The notes below the pieces were generated by a model. The model did not search any database. It saw only the letters and a program-made list of their open reading frames with translations, and was not told the DNA's origin. 64,000 nucleotides of DNA from Leptasterias polaris (Eukaryota > Echinodermata > Asteroidea > Forcipulatida > Asteriidae), in the NCBI GenBank assembly GCA_037783415.1, contig JAZGTN010000047.1, forward strand, positions 5,146,001-5,210,000. The letters run 5' to 3'. The translations under genes and the position numbers were made by a program. Positions 1 to 11,300 of this stretch are shown here, piece after piece; position 1 is the stretch's first letter; the number at the start of each line of letters is the position of its first letter.

Positions 1-630
1 TGGAAGCAAGGACGTCTACATGCCAACCCCATGACTTGCAGGCCTGGATGGAAGCAAAGACGTCTACATGCCAACCCCATGACTTGCAGGCCTGGATGGA
101 AGCAAAGACGTCTACATGCCAACCCCATGACTTGCAGGCCTGGATGGAAGCAAAGACGTCTACATGCCAACCCCATGACTTGCAGGCCTGGATGGAAGCA
201 AAGACGTCTACATGCCAACCCCATGACTTGCAGGCCTGGATGGAATGCAAAGACGTCTACATGCCAACCCCATGACTTGCAGGCCTGGATGGAATGCAAA
301 GACGTCTACATGCCAACCCCATGACTTGCAGGCCTGGATGGAAGCAAAGACGTCTACATGCCAACCCCATGACTTGCAGGCCTGGATGGAAGCAAAGACG
401 TCTACATGCCAACCCCATGACTTGCAGGCCTGGATGGAAGCAAAGACGTCTACATGCCAACCCCATGACTTGCAGGCCTGGATGGAAGCAAAGACGTCTA
501 CATGCCAACCCCATGACTTGCAGGCCTGGATGGAAGCAAAGACGTACATGCCAACCCCATGACTTGCAGGCCTGGATGGAAGCAAAGACGTCTACATGCC
601 AACCCCATGACTTGCAGGCCTGGATGGAAG
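1..630. repeat. 48-bp minisatellite, left part of array (about 13 units)
   Basis: Tandem units of 48 bp (ggatggaagcaaagacgtct ... ccccatgacttgcaggcct), nearly identical. Two units are 49 bp (an extra t in 'ggaatgcaaag' near 245 and 294) and one is 46 bp (tc lost near 545). Because 48 is a multiple of three, the array is open in several frames on both strands, so long reading frames here are an artefact. It starts at or before the window edge and is cut at 630 by an inserted element; the same array resumes at 1554. Confidence 0.97.
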
Positions 631-1553
631 TAAGCTTGGGCGATATTGCTTTTTTTCATTCACGATACATCGTCAAAGATATATCGCGATATTCGATGAT
701 ATCGCGGTTAATTTGTGACGTGTGTTGATGAGGGAACCCACTTCAGATTTAAAAATAGTGTTAAAACTGAAGTGCCGCGAATTGGTTATTGATGTAAGGA
801 AATTTCATAAAGGCTGTAAGGCTCTCCATTCTAGCCATGGTTTTATTCTTCATGTTACCCGAAGCACCACGAACGCATTGGCACAGGCTGATTGGCTGAT
901 TCCTGACCGGCCGCTTTCCGATTGGCCGATCGCGTGAATAATTATGACGTATGCTTCTCACAGCTTTCCGATTGGCCGATCGCGTGAATAATTATGACAT
1001 AGTGCTTCTCACAGCTTTCCGATTGGCCGATCGCGTGAATAATTATGACGTATGCTTCTCACAGCACTGCCATAGTAGTCATCACCTCAATCCCGCAGAT
1101 GTGCTTGCATGCTCCTAACGTGGTAAATGTTATAGTTAGGGGGTGAAGGAATGGCGTGTAGCTGTGGGAACGAAAAGGCAAGGGAAATTCCCTTTGTGAG
1201 AAATCGCCTCGTGGTCGGGAAACGTCCGAGGAACGTTTTTATACATGTACGTGCGTGAGCAATACCGCACAGTTTTCGTTTGTTTGATGTTGGTCTGTAT
1301 GAGGACTCTGTTTGATGTCGGTCTTTTCGAAGAATCCCAGTCGGGGATCAATAGTAGGGAATCTTGTGGTTGCGGTCGGTGCCTTTTTATGTTTTTAAAC
1401 AGCTCATATCATCTCGATTAGGAAATGCATCGCGATACTTCATCGAAACCGCGATTTGCCGATATTGCGATTTAAAAAAACAGACACGATATCGTAATCG
1501 TTTAAAAAATAGTATCGCGATTTTCGATAATATCGTGGTATCGCCCAAGCTTA
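631..1553. mobile_element. hAT-like non-autonomous DNA transposon inside the minisatellite
   Basis: Perfect 15-bp terminal inverted repeats, taagcttgggcgata at 631-645 and its reverse complement at 1539-1553. Both flanks carry gatggaag (623-630 and 1554-1561), an 8-bp duplication as made by hAT-type transposases. Subterminal regions are rich in cgatat/atatcg words on both sides. No transposase is visible in the 923 bp. Because the target is itself a 48-bp repeat, the duplication could formally be 8 bp plus a multiple of 48. Confidence 0.85.
913..1064. repeat. Three tandem 50/51-bp units inside the hAT-like element
   Basis: Units begin gctttccgattggccgatcg at 913, 963 and 1014 and continue through 'cgtgaataattatgac'. 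They differ by one or two bases. Internal tandem repeats are common in non-autonomous elements. Confidence 0.9.
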
Positions 1554-1896
1554 GATGGAAGCAAAGACGTCTACATGCCAACCCCATGACTTGCAGGCCT
1601 GGATGGAAGCAAAGACGTCTACATGCCAACCCCATGACTTGCAGGCCTGGATGGAAGCAAAGACGTCTACATGCCAACCCCATGACTTGCAGGCCTGGAT
1701 GGAATGCAAAGACGTCTACATGCCAACCCCATGACTTGCAGGCCTGGATGGAAGCAAAGACGTCTACATGCCAACCCCATGACTTGCAGGCCTGGATGGA
1801 AGCAAAGACGTCTACATGCCAACCCCATGACTTGCATGCAGGCCTGGATGGAAGCAAAGACGTCTACATGCCAACCCCATGACTTGCAGGCCTGGA
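1554..1896. repeat. 48-bp minisatellite, right part of array (about 7 units)
   Basis: The same 48-bp unit as at 1-630 resumes directly after the inserted element. One unit has a 4-bp duplication ('tgcatgcagg' near 1835) and one the extra t near 1704. The array ends with a partial unit that runs into the dispersed repeat at 1890. Confidence 0.96.
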
Positions 1897-1992
1897 TTTG
1901 ATCTTTGATCGAGAGGGCAAGGTTGTTTTGCAAAGGGCACTTCCAATGGAAAATCTTAAAGTCTATGGGAAACTTTTGAAGAGGCACCAAGG
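1890..1992 (+). repeat. Dispersed repeat, copy A (flank of the minisatellite)
   Basis: Contains 'cgagagggcaagg', 'ttttgcaaagggcacttcca', 'aaagtctatgggaaactttt' and 'gaggcaccaagg'. The same ordered blocks recur at 33676-33815 and 49560-49700. The minisatellite unit shares 'gcaaagacgtctacat' with the copy at 33.7 kb, so the array probably arose inside this repeat. Confidence 0.8.
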
Positions 1993-2124
1993 TTCACATC
2001 AGTGGCCTCCATTTATTCCGGGCCTCGGCTTGTGTAGTGTGGACTTGGTCTCCACAGTCTCCCTTTACAATTTTGTGGAGAGAGCCAGTTGGGCAGGAGA
2101 GCACACCAACAGTATAAGAGGGAT

Positions 2125-2353
2125 TGATAAATGAAAAATCACCTGATGCGTCACAATCGTCACACTCTACTCCGTCAATAAAGAAGAGTAGTTCTCCGTT
2201 TCCAAAGGCAGGTGAATCCATATCGGTCGCGTTCTTACTAAAATCCCAAAGTTCTGTTCCACTTTCCAATGGGAGGATTCGAGCTGGGATTATAAACTCT
2301 GGTGCCATGAACATTGGTGGATTGTTAGCTTCTTCAGTCAGTCGAACTTCAAC
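2125..2353 (-). CDS. Cadherin exon 26 (3' boundary uncertain): EC10-EC11
   Basis: Encodes VEVRLTEEANNPPMF, a degenerate linker, then EFIIPARILPLESGTELWDF, DMDSPAFGNGELLFFIDG and ASGDFSFINPS. Acceptor 'tataaag'. The frame stays open to about 1994; the nearest donors are weak GTTGGT/GTGTGC near 2105-2112, so the left end is approximate. Confidence 0.75.
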
Positions 2354-5300
2354 CTTTATAGGAAGACAAGACAAACCAACATTTTGCATTTTTATTTTTC
2401 GATATATAAATATTTAAGGAATTGGAGCTAAGAGATCCGCATGAGTACCCTGGTAATCAGAAGAAATCAGTAGGCGATGTAGAAAAGTTCAGTTTGGGGT
2501 GAAGGGGGGGACACCAAGTAGGAAAAACCTAGTTATTCAGAACCTAATTTCATGGCTCTGTTTTCTGCAGAATAAGGCTCTTAATGACAAACTGGAGAGT
2601 GCATAATACTGTGGGCCGTATGCACAGAGTGCCATCATATTGGGCCCATGTAGTGACTTAGCTTAAGTCTAGGTGGGATTCAAACTAGGGTCCACAGAGA
2701 TGAAAGGAATTAAGTTTGTATAATCTAGTATCATATAAAATGTCATCTATAACAATGTTTGTTTGATAATTCAAGATGTTTACATACCCTTGAGTACATT
2801 CTTATGGTTAGTGTCGGAATGTCAACATCCGAAACATTGTAAGCTTCGACTAAAATGTTGTAGAGACCTAGAGACGGTGATGCCAGAGATAAATTACCCG
2901 TCACCTGATCGATCGAAACATCATCAGTATCGTCTGCTTCAAGTGTCTCCAAATCTTAAAGAAATCAAAAGTAGACTTTTTATAATTAGTAAACCATCGG
3001 GGAACAGCTGCAGTTGGTAAGAATTCAAGTGTGCTTAGCAGAAAGAGGTTACCAGCCATAATGCTATGATATTTAAACTGTTGTGACTGGCGCCCGGCGA
3101 TTTCCTTCCTTAGCACCCTTTTCTCCCAAACAGCTAATAATGCTCAATGTAATCTTGTGCTCCTTTTTTATGAAAACCCAAGTCTCAAAAATTGCTTTAC
3201 AAAAATGTGTTGCTTTGCAAATGTTAGCATAGTGTCTTCAGAGTTTTATACATGATGGTGACACCAAAAAAAACATTTCTTCACCCTTGAAAAAAAAACT
3301 GTATCACAAAATTGTTCTAAGTTATGTAATGGCTGCTAATAATGAGAAAAAAAACAAAAACAGTCACCTTTTTTATAAGTGGCTCTTGTAACATTAAACA
3401 TTATATCAGACTTGTCAGAAGGGTCACTGCAGTCACTGATGTTCACACTCATTGTCAAAATGTCAAACTCTACATCTCCAGGAACTACAAGCGTCAATTC
3501 CGGATCTTTGGGGACAATCTCAAAGCATGGTAACGCGCCGTAGAAAACTCTCAAGCGAATGGTGCTGTGGTCTTCCTTCAGTTCTGGTGAGTCTGGGTTC
3601 CTGACCTCAATGTATAGGATGTATGGTTCACTGGACAGTTCCAACTTTGATTTAAGGAACACTAAGCAACCTCCATCTATAGTTATTGAAAAGAAATTTT
3701 CAATAAACGTTATTTATTTATTTTGATTTCAAATTTACAGTGCATAAGAAACATCTGTGTATGGGTAACACAAAAACAATAAACTTCATACCTGTTGGCG
3801 ACACGAAGAATAAATTACTGTCTTCACCGCTTGAAGAAAAGTTGAAATAATTTGGTTCTTTGTCTCTATCTATGACGAACAGACTTGCAATCTGGAAAAA
3901 CAGCGAGAGAAAAAGGTATAAACCTTTTATGCACCAATTATTTTAGTGATAAATTGATCATATGGAAATATTGTTTACTTGTTTATTTACAAATGGCGAC
4001 CCCCAAATATTGTTCACAAAAGCAAACTCGAGTCCTCTTTCCCATTCTGAAAACTGTGTAGCCGTGCGATCTTTATTTTTTGTTTTACAGGTATTATTTT
4101 GAAAAGATTTAAACCAAACTTTTATATCGAGCAACTAAATGCAATTAGAAAAACTTATCGTAGCATCATCTAAGACCTTTTTTGACTTCAGCAAGTCAAG
4201 CAGTCTCGTGTACTGGGCTAACCTTGTGCATGAAACCTAGTAAACACTTTTACCAAGGAGTATATGGGTAACCCAAACAGTGTGATAATTGGCCATAATG
4301 TGTGGCAACTAGGCTTTTCAGGGCTGAATACTCCTAAGGAGAAAAGATTGTTTCAGGAAAAATCTGCAGAGGTTGCTCTCTGACACTACTGAACAAAAGA
4401 CATACAGCTCTCTTTGGGATGAAAAAAATGGAGATAGTGTACGTATCTCGGCAATTCTTTAAACAGATTTGGAAACGGAACACCTACAAGATCAAATGTG
4501 GTCGATGTTTCCAGGGCGATGTCTTCTTCAGCGGTAAGGAACTCAGGTGCATTGTCATTGACATCCAACAGTGTAACAGTCACATTCAACGTGTTGTTTA
4601 CCTCAGGAAAACCAGGGTTGCTTGCCTGCAAAATTTAACGCTTAATTTCAAATACCATCCACAGTGCAATCTCCAGAAATGGATGGATAAAAAATTTAGA
4701 AATTGACAATAAAATTTGTCACACTTGATCACCCTCTTCTTTGTTTATCCCCTGCTCTTTCTGTGTGCTTTCATCTCTGTCATCTCTTTCCACTTGACTG
4801 CTTCAGTTACACCAGTTTACCTGTGTATGTGTGTTGTGTTGTCATTCAGCCTTCAAGAAAGACTCTGCTAGGGTCCAAACGTCTGGCCACTAGCTATTTT
4901 TTGCATTTATACCATAGGTCCTTTTGGTTGGTAAGCAGTTTGCAACAGCTAATTCTTTTTTCTCAAAATGTTTTTCCATAAAAACAAGTAAACCAATAAT
5001 TATGAAGAGGACTTATTCCAACTCACCACAATGGTCATCTCATACAATTCCCTGGTCTCCCTATCAAGGGTACCATTGACAAAAAGCTGGTAGCCGTCAC
5101 CATCATCAGCAACTTTAATTCCAAAATCTGAAATGTAATTAAATAGTCAATTTAAGAGCAAAATAATTACATTTAGAATTCCGAAGCCAAGCAGTTTTTT
5201 CTTTGCATCCAGTGGCAGTCAGGCCCCGCACCCCAACCCCACAAAAAAACTTTTTTTGAAAAAGGAGATAAATTTCTTTTTCTAAGCAGTTTTTTGTGAG

Positions 5301-8300
5301 AACCATTTGTTCACTTAAGCTTTTACCTCACTACTCTCACCTATTTCTTATAAATACTTTTCAGGCCTGAAATTACACGGAAGCCCCAAAAGGGTGAAAA
5401 CATTCTGGCACACAATGTTTTTCTAGTTTTGTACGGCAGTAACAAGTTACAAAAAAAGGATATCAGTACATCAGCTGGAAGTTGTATGCCTGACACATAG
5501 TAAACAATAAAATGTCAACAACAAAAAGCGAAATGAAAAAAATGTAGATTTTTTCCTACCTGTCTCATCTTGGATCGACAGAATAATTTGACTATTATTG
5601 GTCCCAGGTTGATCAGCATCAGTTACTATGAACGAAAACACCAAAGTTCCAATCACTGCATTTTCAGTGACTTCTAGACTGGTGCCAGAGCTTATAATAA
5701 ATTCCGGGCTGTTATCATTGATGTCCGTTATCATAACTGTGACCTGGAAGGTGGAGAAGTCAGAGTACAATTCTTTCAAAGCCTATTAGAATCACTTATC
5801 AGATTATGTTTTTTCCCATAATTGCAAAATCAAGTAAAGTAAATTTATGCAATTTTGTCGTTTCCTTACTGTTGTTTCTGATGTAAATTTACCGTCCGTT
5901 GCCATAACTACTAGCAGTATTTCTTCCTCGGTTTCTCTGTCAAATGTACCATCAGCTATGATCTCTCCAGTCTGAAATTTCAAGACATTTAAAAAATGCA
6001 AAAGTGATTCACTGGTAGACAATATTTTTCAAATTAAAGCAATCATGAATATTGTATTATGTAAAAAGTCTACTTCAATCTGATTACAAAAAATGACAAC
6101 AAGAAGAAACTCGGATTCGAATTATGAGATGATATTTCCACCTTTTGGCAACCCCTGGATTTTGAGATTTCAAGAAGCCTCTGGGATCAATATCCTCAGT
6201 GCTAGAGAAGTAGATCAAAGAGAAGGATTTCTTGATATCTGAAGAGAATAACAACTATTTTTTCACCAGGCAAACATAAAAAAAGAATTCAGATAAAATG
6301 TTGAAATTTCCCACCCGTGTTTCACGAATGCATTGTACAATTTGTACGTTTTAAGTATGTTGGAGTAAAAGATTTAAAAACAACAAGACAACTTAGCTTT
6401 AATTTAAACAAAAATGTGACCAGATTGAAAAGTAAAAAATACGTTTTTAAAACTCCTTTTCTATTTACCTTGCTGTCGAGAAGTTGAAATCTGTCGTCCG
6501 ATCCAACCTTCAAAGAAAATGTAATGTTTGCATCACTATCTTTATCCGTCACTGTAACCTGGTGGTAAAAATATAATTCATTTAAAAGTTAGACTTTTTT
6601 ATTTATTTTTATTCTTGTTGTTTTGTCATCTAGCCCTTGAAGACTAAGCCAGGGTCAAAATGTAATGTCTTGTTCTGGGGCTTCAGAGTTTTGGTCTTGC
6701 TTCAGAGACTTTTTGGGTGTAAGGTCTGGATTTGGAGACTAACTTACCAATAATAAAAAAATAAGAGTCATATTATGCCCCTTACATAAAAATTATCCTA
6801 AGCGCATAACACGTTTTTTGAAAAAAATGGAAGAAAAAAGTTAAGAATCATCAAGACTGGTCACCAGGCCAGTGACTAAACCACAGTATTGGGATACGTC
6901 TGGTAGTGCACATAAGAGAACCAAGAACACTTATTGTGGAAGAGTAGGTGTTAACCCTGGTGTTTCTGGTTCACATAGCAAGCACCCTTTTTATAGGTTT
7001 CCTCAGGCTTGCGAGCTACAGTTGTGAAGTTCACTTATGAGGCATCCTTGAAATATTACCAGAAATATATGCTATTAAAAATAATAAGAAGAAGAATATT
7101 GATAATAAAACATTTTCTGACCTCAAACGCTTTGCCATTCACTGGTTCCCCTTCTGGCAGTACCCAAAGGTAATCATCCTTGTCGAAAACCGGTGGATTA
7201 TCATTCACATCAGTCACTGTGATGGTCACATTTACAGACACATCCTGTCGTATCAAAGGCAAAAATAAATCAAATCAAATATCAACAATATTTTTAACGA
7301 TCTAGATTAATATTATTGTTGCTTGGAACTAACTTCTGAATAGAACTAGGGTAGTGGGCTCCCCTTGGTCTAGAGGATGAAGCCCTTTGAACCTCCTGGG
7401 TGTTGAATTTCAGAGGATTAACAGACTCTCTACATCACCTTGAATAAAGGACTAGGGTAGTGGGTCTGGGTCTCCCCTTGGTCTAGAGGATGAAGCCCCA
7501 CCTCGGGCCGTACATTTTAGAGAATCCACAACACTTTTGAGGTTTTCGTTTATGATTTCTTCCATCATTGTTACTTACGTTCATGCCATCAGAGACTGTA
7601 ACAACCAAAGTATATTCTAATTGGCTGTCAGTTACATTGTCCACATCAAGTTCACCAACCACGAACAAACCACCACTGAATGAATAATTAATTATGCAAA
7701 TTAAAATCTTGATAAAGACTTGATTGAAATAAATTGTTTGTAAAAAGAACAAATATGAAAGCAAAATCTGAGTAGAACATTTCATTTAATAATTCTGGTT
7801 GTGAAGCCAAGGATTCTCAGAAACGCAAACTTAATCACTATACTAGCCAAGAACCCAATGGAGAGGAGACAAAGAAGTATCAATTTTAGATGTGGGAGGA
7901 CAAACCCAGAGAAGTATACCAGGGAAAACCCATGTAATCATGTAGGGACTGAAAACCCAATCCCAGAGTGCTCCAGACAGGATTCAAACCATGGTCCTAG
8001 AAGTGGAAGGCGATCACTGCGCCAACCCGACCACAAACCCCCCCCCAAAAAAAAACCAAACAAACACCCAAAACATGACAAATGAGACTTTATATTAACA
8101 AGAAAATAAAATGATGCAACATTAAAGTATTTCATGCGTTGACAAAATAAATAGTTTTCAGGCAATGTCTAAAAATAAATTTTCATAGTTACTTACTCAT
8201 TATTGATTTCAAAAGGAGAGTTTTCAGTTAACATTGAATATTGTAGAACATCACTTGCATCAGCATCAGAAGCCTGGGTGAAAGTTTAAACATTGAAAAT

Positions 8301-11300
8301 AATCACTAAAAGTGAAATTTTACAGGAAGAAGATCTATAAGGGTTTGGCTTGAAAGTAGATAATGACTGCTTTCTCAAAAACGTGATGACTGAATTTGAT
8401 ATGAGTACTTTAAAGGACAAACAAGTAAACTTTTGTTTTATGGAACATACCTTGACAGTGAAAATTGGGTTGTCAAATCCACTTTCAGGAATCTCTACTT
8501 CATAAGGAGTGTCTTGAAAGATAGGTGAATTGTCGTTGGAGTCATTTACGGTGACGTAAACGTATGCGAAGGAGAAACTGAAATGAAAACGACAATGGAG
8601 TTCTAAAAAAGTGATGCCACATGCCAAAGGCAGTTCTCCAAATTTACAAAATAGTTTTAAGAAGTTGAGAATTACCGAGTGGGTTCCCAGGACCTGTCCA
8701 GCGCCTCAATAAAAAGAATAAAACTCTCCACTCTCTCAGCGTCCACTTCAGTAGAAGTCAGAAATATCTTGCCAGAAGTCCGACCGACTTCGAAAAAATT
8801 CTCTCCGCCATTTGTGGCTGACTTCAGGAAGTAACTGATTTTGTTTGGCATGCCAAGAGACGAAGCTGAGACCTGTTAAGGATAAGGAGTGACACATCAA
8901 TGGATTATCCGAGGAGTACATTCAATCTCATGCTCTAGCGTTCAATAAACACACCGGCCAACCAGCCTGTCAAACTTTCATTATATATGATAGTGTTGTT
9001 TTGTACATTCAGTACTTTTCCCCCCGAGTCCTATGAACAAAAAGTACAAGCATATTACTTGGGTGGGATTCGAACCCACGATGTTTTGCCATTCTAGAGC
9101 AGATGTCTTACCACTAGACCACCGAGCTTGCCCAGTAGCAGAGCTGCCAACATTTGCAGTCAGGGAAATTTTTTACAACAATCGGGGAAATATTTAGAAT
9201 TTTAACATAAACAGGGAAAAAGATTCCATAATCTGGAAGATTTTATATTTGTTCATCAGAAAAGAGAAAGAATGGTTTATTTTCAGAGAACTTTATGCAG
9301 AGTCAGGGCAAGTTGTCAGCTCTGCAGTAACTAGAGGCAGTTTGAATCCTTGATTTAGCAGCCAGTACCGCAACGATTTTAAATGATGTTAAATTTGCAT
9401 CAGCAATAAAGGTAGGCAGGCTTGGTTCAGTTCAGTTCACTTTATTTCCATACTCAAAATGAATTACAATTTACTAATACACTGAAATATAATAAGGTAG
9501 TATGGGGGGGGGAGCTCACAAGAAGCAAAGCTTATCGAGTGTGAGCTTCCTCAGTATAAAATATTAAGTCAGATTATAAAGTTAACCAAATTAATTAATA
9601 ATGCAAGTAAGAGTAATATGAGCCAGACTTTTATTATAAGTAAATAAAATAAAGTCAGCAAATCAATATAAACAATATAAACAATATAAACAAACCAGAA
9701 GAGCAGGAATGGTCAGTATTAAGATAAAGTAAAGCAACTAATATGTTGAGCAATAAGTAAGTTCAACAAACAAAGCAACGAAGCGAGTTAAGATAAGAAA
9801 ATTAGGCAAATATGGCAAGAAGATTAGTTAACAATGCAAAGCTACAGTGGCAGGTAAGAACGGCCATTCATACAAAAATTTTACTTATTAATTTAATTTT
9901 AATCGGCGTATTTATCAAGGAGGAAAGTTTTAAACTCTGTTTTAAATGCTGGTAACCTTTCTTGACTTTTCAAATTAGGAACAAGCGAATTCCATAGCTT
10001 TGGGCCTTCGAATGTGATACATTTCTTCCCAATATTTGTACGAATTGCTTGGAGATGGAAGTGATGGACCTGCCTGGTATAGTGGCTATGGAGGTGTTCA
10101 TTTTTTATGAAGGGCGATTGTAAACACTTTGGAACATTATTTTTTGATAATTGAAACATAAATATGCCTAGTTGGTAGAGATAAATATCATTCACTTTTA
10201 GTATTTCGTAATGTTTAAAGAGAGGGTCAGTGTGAGCTCGATAGTCTGAATGAGAAATAATGCGAATAACTCTTTTTTGAAGAAGTAGTATTCGAGAAAC
10301 ATATTGATTACAAGCATTACCCCACGCTAATATACCATAGTTAATGTAGGATAAAATCAAACTGTTGTACAACATGATACAAATATCATTCGGAAGTAAA
10401 TGCTTCAGGCGATTAATCACACCAATATTTTTGGAAATTACTTTACATATGTAATCTATGTGTGTTTTCCATGAGAGTTTATTATCTATAAAAATACCTA
10501 GAAACTTGGTAGAATTTGTTTCGTTAATCTTGAAGTTATCAATGCAGATTTCTTTCGGCAGTTTTTTTAGGGAATTGCTAAATAACATGCACGAAGTTTT
10601 TCTTAGATTTAAGGAGAGTTTGTTTGCCCTTATCCAGTCATTTATTTTGTTTAACTCTGAATTGACAGTATCTACAAGAATGAGACTATTTTTATGGCTA
10701 TAAAATATATTGGAATCATCAGCGAAGAGAATGAATGATAAGATATCCGATGATTTAGTAATGTCATTTATATAAAGGAGAAAGAGAAGGGGACCAAGGA
10801 TTGAACCTTGGGGGACTCCACAAGTCGGGGTTCTGGAAGTGGAAACACATCCATTTATCAGTACATGTTGTTTTCTTTGGTTAAGATAACTTCGAAACCA
10901 GGCTAATGGAGTACCCCTGATGCCATAATGATTTAATTTATTGATAAGTATGTCATGGTCCAAAGTATCGAATGCCTTTGAAAAATCAAGGAAAATACCA
11001 AGTGTGTGCTGGGAATTTTCAAAACCTTCTGTTATGGTATTACAAAGATGTAATATTGCATGAGTTGTTGAATGCTTAGCCCTAAATCCAAATTGTGCGT
11101 TGGACAAGGTATTATTTTGTTGTAAAAAAGCAACTGTACGTTTATAAACAATTTTGGTGGTCTATTGGTAAGACATCTTCTCTACATTGGCAATGTTGTC
11201 GGTTCGATTCCCACCCGAAATGCCTGTAGATTTCTTTCACAGGACTTGGGAAAGTACTGAGAATACGTGTGAAATAATTAGAGAAGGAGCAACATATTCA

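Noticed and set aside
1..630. CRISPR array
   Set aside because: The repeats are directly tandem without unique spacers, and the sequence is eukaryotic.
31..728. Long reading frames of 80-144 codons on both strands
   Set aside because: They are translations of the 48-bp minisatellite, open only because the unit is divisible by three and stop-free.
6142..6230. Possible extra cadherin exon (KSFSLIYFSSTEDIDPRG...)
   Set aside because: Its phases do not fit exons 18 and 19, which join directly as FQLLDSK-TGEI, a canonical cadherin sequence.
9056..9127. tRNA gene
   Set aside because: Good A and B boxes, but no proper anticodon stem or acceptor pairing, and a second copy with a shared non-tRNA tail shows it is a SINE.
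8985..11290. SINE-LINE-SINE composite as one new transposon
   Set aside because: The flanking SINE pieces are inverted and one is incomplete; no common target duplication is seen around the whole block, so independent insertions are simpler.
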